Under the pieces are notes generated by a model. The model ran no database searches and had not been told where the DNA came from. It saw nothing but the letters and a program-made list of their open reading frames with translations. A program made the position numbers and the translations under genes. Of a DNA stretch of 64,000 nucleotides, positions 11,601-24,500 are shown piece after piece; position 1 is the stretch's first letter; every line of letters begins with the position of its first letter. Origin of the DNA: Galaxea fascicularis (lineage: Eukaryota; Cnidaria; Anthozoa; Scleractinia; Euphylliidae); NCBI GenBank assembly GCA_948470475.1, contig OX419337.1:23698291-23762290 (forward strand). Reading direction: 5' to 3'.

Positions 11601-14600
11601 GCAATTAGACGGATCCTGTGTTATAGTGAACCAACCACTGCTTTTGTCTCAATTTGGTTTCAGTCGCACTCAAATAACTTTAAAAACATCATTTTCATTT
11701 TTCTTTGTGTCCTCTTACGTTGGAAACGTGCTTTTAACAGCATGTATTGAGTTACATGAAAGGAACGCATTAATGTTTCATATTCTTTCTTTTAAAAGTT
11801 TATTTTTAAGTTGTGAAAACATACTTGGTTGGATTTGTTTCTCGCGAGATTTAGTTTAAAAGCGTGTTAACGTTTTGATAACCTTTATTCTGCTTAAGTC
11901 TTTTTCTCTGTTCCTCTCTTGTCAAATCCTATAATAAACTATTTCTGCTCAACAGGCTTAATTCTGTGTTAATCACTTTCTTGACTTCTCCTAATGGAAC
12001 CAAAAATCATAATTCCATTTTGAACTTGCTACCAAATTGCAGAACACAATTACAGTTCTTTCATTTGAAGGTACAGTCTGTTGGTCTTACTCCACTCTAA
12101 CAACCCAGAAACTGATCAAAACAAATCCTTCAAATCGGGAATTTAGAGCGGAGTGAATGTAAGATTTACTCTGCATGGGCTATTTAGACATTACAGTTCT
12201 ATATTCTAAATCTCATGACATTTTTGCCTACTTTTGCCGAGTCAAAACTAGTCCAGTTTCCAAAAATAAATGATACAGAATTCTCTTTGCAACTCGAACA
12301 AGAGAGCTTCATTGTTAAACCATTTTTTGGCTCTTTGACACTTTTCTCGACTCATTGGTTAAAAAAGTCTGAAAGAATTTTACAAATCTCCCACTGCCAA
12401 AGCCGATCTGAGATTTTTTCCCGACATTTGCCGTTTGAACCGGCGATCCTCTTATTTAGGAAGAATTTTTTCTCCAGTGGAGTCAAAATTCTAGCTCCAA
12501 TCCTTGGTTTAACCTGTTTATAATAACAAAAGACTCAGAGAAGTAAAGATTGATTCAGACGGATACTAGGCACAGAAGATTATAGCCGTAAAGTAACTCA
12601 GTAAAAGTAAGGACCGTTGTTGGCTATTGTTTCACCCGTTTGTTGCTGTTGGACCCTGTTGGGTTTTTTGACGTTTTTGTTTTTACTTTGTATCAGAGTG
12701 CAAAATTTTGAGAATAATGCTTATTACAGATTTTTTTTGTATCCTGGCCGAGGTTTCGAAAACGAAGTTTTAACTCTGACTGAACCTACAGTTCCTCCTC
12801 TGTTATATTCGAGAATTTGACTGTTGTTCTAACTTTTCCTGGTTTTGTTGCGGGCGAGATCCCGGAGTATAGATATTGAAATAAAAGCTCCTGAGAAGGA
12901 ATTTTATCTTTGGCTGGTTACCACGCTGTACAAGGTGAATATTCAAAGTCAAACTTAAGTGAAGCATTTCTTTTTGAACAGTGCTCTTAGATATTCAATT
13001 TATCTTGAGAGCAAACTTAAGGATTTTTGTTTTCACATTTGTACTTTAGCACTCTCATGACCTTATTAGCTCAGGCTTTTGGCACGCTACTTGTTCACGC
13101 ACTCGCGTCGCGCCAGTAACAACAGCGCTGCAAAGGTTTGAAGGGCCCGAAACGTCTCACAGGCCAAGGTGACTCAAACCTCTTAGCAATCTACATATCC
13201 AACCTCCCATTTACCGAAACAATCAACTTAGAAAAGAAACTAGCGAAGAAAGCCCCGTTGCACAGTCAGTATTCCACGAACAGTCCGACTAAACGGATGA
13301 TTTGATCATTCGAAAACAGGATATTGGAAAAGGAAGTTTACATATGAATTTACAAGATAACATGCATGGATCTTCCTCAAACCTCGTAGAAACTAAACTC
13401 CAGGTTTGCTGCAATATATACTTTAGTTTTATGTATACCACCAAGATAACATTTTGTTATGAACAGAGAAGATGAGATAGTTGTTCCTCATTTACGATTT
13501 CGTGCGACGTAACTACAGCAAATCTTGAACTTTGAGGGCAACGTCTTCATGGGATCTCAAATAACCCCCGTTCGTTTTTCTTTACCCTTAATAATAAATA
13601 CCCTGAAACCAAAGCTTCGATAATAAATCTTTGCCGTTGGAGATTTGTTACAGTGTGGTTGAACCGTGCGTGTTTTCTAATATACATTTGATATACCCGT
13701 TAGGTGATATTGCCTCATAAATAACATTGTGTGAACCTCAAAACAACCCAAATAGATGGAGGCTCAGAAAAGAAACTTAAAAAGAAACTCCAAATTAATG
13801 ATAAGAAGGTGTAAAGGTGAAAAGAATACCAAGTTCTTACCGTTTGTTACTTTCCGTTTTGGCAAATGATAGCGTCTGTCGCCTGTGTAGCCTTGACTTA
13901 CTTAGCGGGGCGGCTGGTCGTGTGAGCGCTAAGTCCTTTTGACGAGTCTGTGTCACCTGACAGCTAAAGAACACCCTTCAATCAACGTATTGGGTTTTCA
14001 GGAATAACAAATAAAGGGGGTCGTATAATTAATTATGCCACGTACAAGATAAAACATTCGATTTTAGAATTCTGCTGGTTTCCGTGGTCAATTTTCTTGA
14101 GCGTTCTATTTATGAAAGCCCCTTAAAACATAAAAATAAAAACGAAGGATCGCTTTCATCTCGCTATTACTCTTTTGCGATGCACATATCAAGTTTCGAC
14201 TCATTTCGGGTGGTAGACTAAGTTTTGATATCAGGTGGTTCACACATTAAAGGAAACCATAACCTTAAACCGCCTGTTCCTTGCGTTTTGCCCTGGTTGG
14301 TTTGCAATACGTTTCAAACACAACTAGAGGTTCAAGGTTCCAAAATATCTCAGAAGGGAGACGAATTCCCACTATGATTGAAAGTGCAAATTCCTACAAC
14401 TTCTTTCTTTGGAAAGAATGACCAGTGTGCTTTAAACTTGCTTAGGCTTGCTAGATTGCGAATTTCAGTCTTTTTATGAGCTAAAGAGGCTGAAGCAAAG
14501 TTTTCCTCTTCAAATTTTGTTTTACTTTTTAGCGACTTCTTTTTCTGAGTTAACATCTTGAAAAACAAAAGACGAATTGCTTTGAATTATTACACAAATA

Positions 14601-17600
14601 CTCGCTGGGAAAGAAGTGATGCGGGGTCATCGTATGGCGGTTTAGAATTTCCAAGGGGACATTATGTCTCCAATAAAGAAGCCAATCTGTCAACAAGCCT
14701 TTATAATAAACTTTTGTATCAGTTTATAAACGTCAGAGAGCCCTGAAGGGAAATACCAAAAAATTTGATACGTGAAAAACAAAGACAAAACAAAGTAAAT
14801 AAACCATCCTCGTAAACGTTACATGATACATTTCTTAGTTTTAGTGGGAAAATGGCAAGTTCAACCAAGCTGCCAGTGCTGGTTTGGGGCTGGTATTATT
14901 TTAAGACGAGTGTGGGCTGTAAGTTAAGCTTTATGCGGCCTAAGTAGGGATAGAGCTTTTTCTTTTTTTCGCGCATTCTGGTTATGGTTTTAACGACAAA
15001 GAAAAATAACACTGCACTGCATTGCACTAAATGCGATTGATAAGCAGAATAAACCATGGGCATCCATCATCGTTTCTAGATAGCCACAACAAATAACAGA
15101 GTTCTTGGAAAACGGTGCTGAAAATTAGTTGAAAATGAAAAATAACCTGAAATACTATGAAGAGCTTATTATTTGAGAAGCGGTGTGTTGCACACAATTT
15201 AGTGTCATAACAAATGACAGAGGTCGTAAAAATGGTGCTAAAAATTTCCTTCAAAAAGAAAATAATCTGGAATTATGAACAGCCAATAATTCGAGAAGTG
15301 ATGTACACACAATTTGCAGTACTCCAGTCTTAGAGCTTGTTACAACATCAATCCACGTCCTCCTTTTATCTGAAAAGTTCTCCTTAGAGTTTTTTTTCTT
15401 ACCTAACTTTAGTTCTTCAATGCTGTAGGTTTTTCAACTCCGTCGTTTCCTGTTGTCGTGCCTGAGTCCTTTAAATAGGTTTTTTTTTCAAGTGAGAGTA
15501 AATTGAATTAACACACGCATCGCCGGGACATTAACCAGGCATTTCGTGTGCACAATAAATTTTTAACATGTATTTGACGGATTACCTAGGTTTGAAGTTC
15601 ATTCGACTCGGTTGCATAAGCACCGTGAACACCTTGTTAGCATTCGGTTTCTTTTATATGACAGTATTCAGAGTCTTAAAAACTGCCGTGAGATCAAGGA
15701 GCATCTGCTCTTGCCTTTTAATCTGAAGTGTTAAAAGGAAACAGCATCGCTTCAAATAGGCTGGCTTTTAATAATCACACAAGAACGAATGTCGAGGGAA
15801 GACTCTAAAAAAAGAGGAATAATAAACAACAGATGCATTTACCTAGATTTGAAACTTGTTATTTAGGAAAAGGAAGTTAGTATCGATTCCGGAATTAAGG
15901 GTCTCTGACTTTTATTAATCTCAAGGCTGAACATGAAACACGGGATAGCTGGTACAACTGGTTTCTTTTTACACTACTGCATCTAAATGCTAATGATCCA
16001 CCCTCACAGAAATATATATACATATATTGCAGATATGTTGTACTCATACATCTATCATTGAACAAGCAGCGCCTGATGAAAATAACATTCATCAGTTGTC
16101 ATCTGAATGGCCACCCCTTGGCCATAGGCAAGTTAGAAAGAAGTAGCACTGGCAATTGTTGCTTACTGTTGTCTCACCACGGCAGACCAACTAATTTGCA
16201 TAGGCTAGTAAACAGGACCGTGTCAAAGAAAAGCTGATTGGCTTTTATTCAACTGTTGCAGAGACATATCTTTCTAGCATGAGTTGTCCCTACTATTCGA
16301 CTCACACAGAACTGCAGTGTCGTTGTTCTCGATTTCTTCTGTCATTATCTCGCATCATTACGAACAAACAGGTATCATCGTTCAGTTAGTGATGGAAATC
16401 GATCAGGGACCGAAGAATAAGTTCAGTGTTGAAATCTGAGTGTCAATGTTGTCTAATGCTATTTTACAGCATCAATTCATGTCACCTTGGACGGTCTTTT
16501 CTATGGTGGAAGTGTTCTCATTTTTTTCTAGCGATCTTTTTGATCTCTCAGGATTCTCTTTGCCATCATGATAGATGGATAGAAACTTATATCCCTGAAC
16601 CATAATTGCAGTAATTGTGGGACTACCGTGAATTTTTCGTCCCATCATAGACTGAAAATTCCCGACTGTTTTCTGGATGGGCTTGAATTTAGACTATTTT
16701 CAAAATTCAAGACCAAGCCCTTGCAAAACGTGGTTGAATATTAAGTTGTAAACAGGCACTATAAATCCCTCTGCATCCCTTGTATAGGCTGGCAGTAATT
16801 TTGCATTGTTTTTTTATATTGTATTATTTTTTAGTATTTGTTTGGTGATTGAGGCCATAAAATAGAAACAGTTGAATGTAAAGTTCAAAGACGAATGAAC
16901 ACCCTTAAAGTTAAAGAAGCAAAAGAAGTAATGTCCATCTACTTTGATTAGTGGTTTTGTCTTGCGCATCTGGTCATCATGGTTTCCAGAACTTTGTGTC
17001 TGTGCCTTCTTGTCATGCCAATTTTTCTACGCTGAAGCTTTTCATTCCAAGTGACATTAAAGAGCCATCTTTAGATATGCCGCTTGTTTTGAAATTGAGG
17101 AAAAGAATAAAGTAAGTCGTCGACCGACGCCTCTTAGTACAAACTTGAAGGTGTTTACATTTAACCGAACATGTCTGTCGTTATAGGAAATCGCAAATTC
17201 CACGTATTCCATCCATTTGACTGATGGCCACCATGTCCTCATGCCTAACAAGTCTTATATATGTCGTGCCTGATCTCGCTAACTACTATTTAAACTTCTT
17301 TCTTCCCTCACATAGTTTACTTTGCATAAGCGAGCCGAACCCCAATCTAACGGCAAAGACGACATGTTGATAATGGACAGGAATGTTAAGTTGTCTCAAA
17401 CATCATTCGGTCAGTTTTACAACTGAGCAACACAAGTTTTGTGTTGAAACTTCCTGCTTTTCATCGCCAGCTTCCACACACCCATAACTGCGTCCATATG
17501 TCGGACAGATATAAATTGATATAGCAGACACATTGGGATTTTGCAGCCAGGTTTATTTTCCATGTACAGGCAAGCATACAAAATCGCAGCACACGATGCC

Positions 17601-19914
17601 GTTATATATAGCCCTACTGTGAGCGTTAAAATTGTTTCTTTTCTATTAAGAGGTTTCCTCAGCGAGTATGATCGTTTTCCAGCTGAAGAGAGATAGAACA
17701 TTTCACACTTTTTCCATGTCCGGTTTTGTTATATCTTGTTTCCTTTTTATATTGATAGACGTTCAGGTAGGAGAAAGGAAAGTATCGAATGCAAGTAACT
17801 TTGTTAACTCTCAAGATTATTAGTACAAGCAAAACGAAAAAGATATATTTGCAGGTGGACGTCGAACCCAAGCAATGTAGTTCAAGTTTGTAGTTTCAGT
17901 TTTTCTTTTATGTCCGTTTATTTTTGCCTAGTGTGGAAAATTCGTCTTGTGCGGTTACTGCTACGTATTTATTTGTTGTCTAGGGTCGAATTTAAACGCG
18001 TCATTGGCCTACGTTGCTATTTTATTTTTCGCTTTGTTAGTATGTAAAAGTATCTACACAAATAAGCTCCCTCCACACTGATGTCATCTGGCGTTTTCTT
18101 GTACTTCTGATCAATGCAATTTACTATGAAATCCTAAAATGGTTCACAATAGTAAATTTCTGTCGCCGTTTGGTCTCATTAGCTCTGACTTAGAAAAGTT
18201 GCCCGGCGTAGATTATTTTCGTTTTTCTCGGAGTGCCCTTTCTTAATGTTGCAATTGTATTTTTACCTGTTGCATCAGTTTAAGCAACCGACCATGGGTG
18301 ACCATCTATCCACGTTTCGTTAATTTGGCTTTTGACAATATCACCTCAAGATGGAAAATTTGTCAGCAGTTGTTAATTGGTTTTTAAGTGGATCATAAGA
18401 TTTTTGGCACCTTAAACCATTTTACCTCAAAAACCTTCATCTATAATTAATCACATGAAGAAAAATATTTTAATTGCCAGTGAAGAAAAGACAATCATAT
18501 GACCAGTTGATGACTGAAGAGGTTTGCATTGTTGTTCCTGAGTGCTAGTAGAAAAGGCTTTCAGGGAACTTCCTACAGCATTTCGTTTGTGCGCGGAAGT
18601 TCTTCAACCGTATCTTGCCTTCTTATTTTTTGTGAAGGTATTTGCAATGTTGCTTATAAGTTGTTTGTGTTATACTTCTCATTCCTGGAGAGAAACTATT
18701 CTTAAACTGAATGAATCCTGATGTTTAGCGTAAAGAATCATCACCACCAGGTGGTATCCATTGGAAAATAATGCCGGTTTGGGCAGACGCTGGGAAAAAA
18801 GAACAACCTGGAAAACTGTCACACTAGACAAACTCAAAAACGTTCAAACGACTTTTCAAACAGGGAAATTCAGAAATGAAAACATATGCAGTAGTATAAG
18901 GAAGCTACGCTTGTAAAATAAATGTTGTAGTTGAATAATTTGTCAAAAGAATTTCTCGAAAATGTTATCAGTTTTATTGAGTAGGTGGGTGTAAATGTCT
19001 AAAAGCACTGGTGTTTTGTGACGGACTCTGATTGAAAGAAGTTCAGATGAAAGTTCAAGTTATAAAGGCTCCCACTATAATTCATGAGAAACTTGATTTA
19101 ATAACAATGTTCTTTCTTTGTTTCAACATTCGCAACACCGCAAAAGAAGACAACACATTTAGAGGATGTTGCAGGTAAACACTGGTCCAAATCGACTCAA
19201 GTGTCATTCTTGTCGCCTTATTACTTCACAACGTCGTGTTCTGAGCGATTACAGAGTAAAATTCAATTTCTAAATTATCTTGAATATGACCTAAATAGTG
19301 ACTCTGTTTTCTAAACATAACGGCAACGAAATGGCGCTCTTGCCCTTGTGGCGCATAGAAAAGTCCTTTTTGCACTCTTTATTGCTCTTAGCTTCAATGT
19401 TGAACCATTGAGATCTGTCTTTATAGCTGCCGGTTTATGAATTTATTTTTCTAGGTATTTTGGCTAGATTCTATATGCACCATGCTGTTAGAGACAATAC
19501 CGGCCACCCCATGCCCTCAAGGCATATCGTATGTGAAGAGAAGTCGTTGTATATTGTATACCCAGGTGGCTGGGGAGGGAAGGCTGTGTATACCTTTGCA
19601 TCACCAAAGAACGTTTTAACAGTTGACCCATGTATTTTTGTTTTTACCAGTTTCAAAATTTTAAAGACTTTTAAAGAACATAGTTCAGAGTACAGTGACC
19701 CACAGAATACTCAGTTTTTTCTGGAGACCACAGTCAACTCAGTTACACAGAGAAGTATCTGGCATCTCGTTATGATAAGGAGTCCAACTGTATGTTTATC
19801 CCCGATATGATTTGTTTACTCTGGTTTAATTCAGTTCTCAGTGATTGAAATAAAAAAACGAAGCCGTACGATTTAATTCCGTTAAATTCTTCTTCCCCTT
19901 TGATTACTTGTCTG
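5671..19914. other. Gene-poor interval between divergent SIX genes, left part
   Basis: About 14 kb in which no exon, RNA gene or obvious transposon was recognised on either strand. The open frames present are short, with unspecific composition. One diverged tandem duplication (15088-15320) is listed separately. Given its place upstream of SIX1/2, enhancers are likely here, but none can be named from sequence alone. Confidence 0.5.
15088..15320. repeat. Diverged two-copy tandem repeat
   Basis: Two adjacent direct copies of roughly 115 bp (about 15088-15203 and 15209-15320). Each starts with AACAAATRACAGAG-like sequence and has GGTGCTRAAAATT in its first third. Each ends with TTCGAGAAG- or TTTGAGAAG-like sequence and CACACAATTT. 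Indels and substitutions are frequent, so the duplication is old. No coding frame is conserved between the copies. Confidence 0.6.
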
Positions 19915-20466
19915 CAGGAAGCCATCACTAGGAGCGTACAACTGCGGGCGTTTTCACAGACCGATTTATTTTTAGATTGAATTTGCCGCGAATATGGGAC
20001 TCGCTCAGGAGCCCATTCTCTCGTGCGAAATTTTTCCTCGACCTTTCTTTTGTCCTAATGTTTCTCTGCGAAGCTAAGAAACTTTAGAACAAAAGAAAGG
20101 TGATGATGATGCGGTATCACGTGTACCGGAACTGCCTTTCTTCACGGGAAAGATGGTTGTAGGAACCTTTAGATTTGAGTACGAGATCGAGTACTAGTAC
20201 GACTTTTCAAATCCTGTTCGCGGGCTTTAGATGATCACTAGTGACATCAATCTTGTTTCTACATTCTCCTGATCTACTGGTAAGCAACAAGGAAGAGTGA
20301 GCGATCAGGGGAGGTGACTGATTTGAAATTAGAAATTCTTACTCGCACTCTTTCTCGTACTCGTACTCAAATCTAAAGGTCTCTGGTCTAAAAATAAATC
20401 GCTCTGTAAAAATGCCGTGACAGGGGCTTAGTATTGGAGCTGTACGCTCCTAGTGATGGGCTCCTG
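19915..20466. mobile_element. Nonautonomous inverted-repeat (MITE/foldback) element
   Basis: The two ends are inverted copies. The left starts CAGGAAGCCATCACTAGGAG; the complement of the right end starts CAGGAGCCCATCACTAGGAG. Similarity extends, with indels, to TTTATTTTTAGA on each arm (about 19915-19977 and 20387-20466). A second nested inverted repeat has CCTTTAGATTTGAGTACGAG near 20165 and its complement near 20355-20382. There is no open reading frame of note, so this is a nonautonomous DNA element. Superfamily and target duplication are not clear. Confidence 0.75.
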
Positions 20467-20779
20467 GTTTATGTCAAACACAGTATCTAGAATTTCTTTT
20501 CGGTGACCATTATACAGCATGTGAATCAGTTCTCAGCTACTCTATTTACAGTCTAAATGACCATCGCCCCATTCGCGATCATTCTGAGTACAAGTCCTTT
20601 TTGAATAAGCAGTCTTTAGAGTTGAGCACCACCTAGGCCTCTGTCGGTGACTCTGTTAAGCAGCCTGAACTCAAATGCTGTCCGCCAGGGCTAAGGTAAG
20701 GCCACGACGATTTCGAAAACAATTAACTGAAGAGGTTACTACAAGAGGTTCAAAATCTGAATCAAAAAATACATGAATA

Positions 20780-21059
20780 ATGCATATGAAAGAAATCATA
20801 TGTGAACTGCGGATATGAAATCAAATGAAGAATGATTGTCGCAGTTGTGATCGCAATTTCAAGTGTGCAATTGCGTAAAGAAGCCTGAAAAAATTCAGGA
20901 CTTCAACGGGGATTGGACCGGTGACCTCGCGATTCAAGCATCGCACCGGAATCGCGAGGTCGCGGGTTCAATCCCCGTCGAAGTCCTGAATTTTTTTCAG
21001 GCTTCTTTACGCAATTGCAAAAAATGCAATCATAACTGCGACGACCATTCTTCATTTGA
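20780..21059. mobile_element. Head-to-head pair of truncated tRNA-derived SINEs (long palindrome)
   Basis: A near-perfect inverted repeat of about 115-120 bp per arm, centred near 20940. Each arm reads outward from the centre as: the 3' half of a tRNA-like head (GCGAGGTC then the B-box-like GGTTCAATCCC, degraded to GGTCCAATCCC in the left copy); the body TCAGGCTTCTTTACGCAATT; then a tail ending TTCTTCATTTGA. The left copy continues into further body sequence back to about 20780. Both copies lack the A box, so each is 5'-truncated at nearly the same place. I recognise this body as a common coral SINE from memory, not from a search. The open frame running across it is an artefact of the palindrome. 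Confidence 0.75.
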
Positions 21060-21189
21060 CAAAAAAGTACAGTAAGTCAGTTCTTTTTTCATCAATATTG
21101 ACTTAAGGAAGTTAGGTCAAGGGGGCCTAAAAGGCAATATTTTATACGGGTCCTCGAACTTTTTAATGGTCAGACGTAGAAAATTAAAC

Positions 21190-21530
21190 GTTGAAGTTTT
21201 CATTTGAAGTTTCTGTTTCTGGTTTTTGTCTGCTCATTATCGAGCAGTTTCACAGTGGAATTCCTTACCCGAAAAGCTTACTGAGCTAACAAACCTTGCA
21301 TCATTCAAAAAGGAACTTATGCGTCATTTACAAAGAGAATGACAGAAGCTTTGTTCTAAATATATTGTAAATTTCATGTTGAATCTGTTATATAAATATG
21401 ATTTTCATCATTTCTTATTGTTCGGCTATAGTTTTACATATTTTATTGAAAATTGTAATTACTTTGAAAAGCCAGAATTTGGAAAGTAATAAAGTTATTA
21501 TTATTATTATTATTATTGTTGTTATTGTTT
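21190..21530 (+). mobile_element. 5'-truncated non-LTR retrotransposon, 3' end
   Basis: The frame 21256-21342 encodes WNSLPEKLTELTNLASFKKE followed by LMRHLQRE and a stop. This is the typical C-terminus of the reverse-transcriptase ORF of CR1/jockey-like LINEs. It is followed by about 145 bp of 3' UTR, an AATAAA at 21488-21493 and a terminal (TTA)n run to about 21520, as expected for such a 3' end. The frame extends upstream to about 21205 but no further RT motifs are visible, so the copy is heavily 5'-truncated and dead. Confidence 0.75.
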
Positions 21531-24500
21531 CAACCCCTCGGGCAATGTAATTTAATTACTTATCAAGTATAAATGCAGGTGCGTATTGGAATACGTACAA
21601 GGTAACCCAGTAAAGAAACATTTCCTTTTGTTTGATTTCTTCGGACGTTATGCATGCTCTTAGGTCCTTGAACCTCTTCTTTCATCACCATATTTCGCCT
21701 TTGTGTGTTCTTAAATTAAAAGACACAGTTCAGGCATGTCATGTTTCTTGGAGTCGAACATTTTAACAATACTGAGCTTGTTTTTCTCACACTAATAGTA
21801 CGGTTTCTGTTACGCAGCAAGTCCACCGGTAAGTCATAAGTAGCATTAATTCAGATTGCCACCATGAGCATTTCTCCAAAGTTCATAACTAGAACAACAG
21901 AGTAATCGACACGAAATCGCTGTCAAACATTTTCTATGTAAATGGTCATTCTGACTGTAGACTTTTACCTATAAGAAAAGAATAAGTCTGGAAATGAAAA
22001 CATGTTGGTCATCCTTGTTCATCCTTGCATCTAATGAACTGGTTCCAGTAGAATTAAAAACAGAAAGTCGAAGTTTACCTTGCCTTCAAGTTGGCGAATG
22101 ACCAAAACCACTGACTGATGAGAAAGACGCTAATGCTAATTGAGCCACATGTTTCAAAAAAGATATCCGCAGGTATTTAATAGGATAAATGGTGGATTAT
22201 TGTTCTTTATTCAAGGAAATGCCACTTTTACCTGGTGTTCCTAATAGCGAGAGAGGCAGTCATTTGTTATGTGACCATGTGATCTGTATTTGAAATTTCT
22301 CCGAGAATACGAATAAACATTTCTTTACTCTTTGATTGCTAAGTTTAGTGCGTGGGATGTTTTTTTTGTTTTGTTTTGTTTTGGACAATTTCAGGGATCG
22401 AAGTTACGAAAGAGGGAAAAATTCAGTACTACAGTAACTGCGCATAAGTGTTGTCCAGTGCTGTAATATTTATCACTTTCACAGAGACGTTTGAAATTGC
22501 AATCTATCGATCAGCGGTTATAGCTGAGGACTACTTTCAAAGAGTATTTTTTTCCAAGTGATGCAGTTTATTATTCTAAAGCATAGTGTAAATGGTAAAT
22601 TTTCTTGGAATTTTGAAGTTTCAGGTATAATTATCTAAAATCAAAGCTGCAGTTTCCTGTGGTATATATTTAACCTCGCCGGAAAAACAAAGCAAACAAA
22701 ATACACAAGAAATAGATAAAGAAGCTCTCAGAATAGCTTAGCCAATAGTGTGGGTCCATACTTTGAATCTGCGTACTATGTAATGCTCCACATGTACACA
22801 GTTTAATTTCAAAGTAGTTTTTTTTTATTAGGTACTTCATGTTACCCAGACGTATTTGCAATTTCCTTATGTCTTAATATTTTTTGGTGAGGTTTCGGCC
22901 CAGATGTCTTGACTATCATATCACGGTGCATGCACTACACAACTATAATCTGCGAATCAGCTTTTGCGGTAACGGACACCAAGTCCCTGCAGTTTTGATA
23001 GTTACTGTTTCATCTTTGAGCATGCTGAGGCATATAATCAATTACACTTCTTCGGCTAGACAAAGCTTTCAGAACGTTTTATTACTTTGGGGTGGCAGCA
23101 ATAGTCAGGTGCACCTTGGCATCTTAGGATTAGTAAGATTCCTGAGGCCGTTCTGCATGCAACTTGACGCGGGTCTGCTGTCAGAATAAACGATAAGAAG
23201 GCCTGACGAGATTACAAGATGTTCAAATTGGTTAAATGTTTGTTGGCCTGTGAATAAGAGACTACATTTCTGAAGGTTTGTTCATACATATAACCTGCGT
23301 GCACTATCAATAGGTAGGAGATAGGCTCGCGCGGGCTATCTATTTCTTTAGTTTTTGTTTATTATTTACATAGCTATTTATTTACTGGTAACACGGTCAT
23401 AAGCCATTTAAATGATCAACAAACACTTAACTTGCGGCTTAACTGTGTTGTAAATCAGTGTTGTCACTGGTTACCATTTAGACGACCTTAAAGGGAACTT
23501 TTGATGGATGTTTCTATGTTTCGTTAATCTGCTTATGTGACAAGAAAAATGACTCTGAGCATTACTTGTTGTTCGACCCTTACTATGAAGAGGTACCCTG
23601 GCAGTGTTTCGTAAACTTCGACATTAAAGGACACTGTTTCTTAGAAGGGACGTAATCTTTTTAACAAGTTATGTCGACATACGTTTGTAGCTTTTGTTTC
23701 AGTATCACCTTCCTTACTCGAAATGCTGCATAAATTGTATTGCTTTGGCAAGGATAGAGATTTTATGGACAGCCTTTGGAGTAGATTCACCCTAAGACGT
23801 CCCCTAACAACTTGAAGCAATGAGCAAGGAAAGAGTAGGGATTAAGGTTAGCTTAAGTTTAAATTCCAGGTTTAAATAATTTCCGACCGTCATTTAACGT
23901 TTTGCTACAAATTTACCCAATGGGCAAAAGTTACAGTAAGTTACTTTTACTTCATAGACCTGTACTAGTTCTTGTTTATAGCTTATGTTAATCGAGGAGT
24001 TGTATCAGTCCGAACTGTTTTGAGAAACCAATACAGCGGCATCCGTGTTCTTTTTTGCCTTATTCTCTAAATGCTCTATCAAAACGTCTCGCGAGACTGT
24101 AAATTCCATTTACTGTTCAGCTTATTTTGTGTGTTAGGAAATGCCATAGGGGGAAAAGTGTAAAACCACACCAAACGGATACAAGAGAAATTCTATCTCG
24201 TCTCACATTGGAAACTTATATATGTTCCACCCATGATTCCCTCAGTATGCAAGATTCTCTTCTTACCTTTTGCAGAAAACTTAAAACGGACGCCAATGGA
24301 AAAACACTTGGTTGTTTTTCGCTATAGTTTGGCTATCTCCCTTATAGAGAATTTGAGAAAATCAGTCAAAACGGGAAAAGGTCTTTTTCGTCGGTACATG
24401 AGGTTTCATCGCCTTTCATTGAGGCAGTCTCTTTTTTTGTTTAAGAAAGTTTCGCTATGTTGTTCCCTTCTCTTTTGAATATTGTAAAAGGAAAAAGCTG

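Noticed and set aside
20863..21075. 70-codon plus-strand frame.
   Set aside because: It runs through the SINE palindrome and reads the same repeat in both directions. It is not a gene.
22884..23189. 101-codon plus-strand frame, one of the longer ones in the gene-poor interval.
   Set aside because: No domain, signal peptide pattern or splice context; composition is like the surrounding noncoding DNA.
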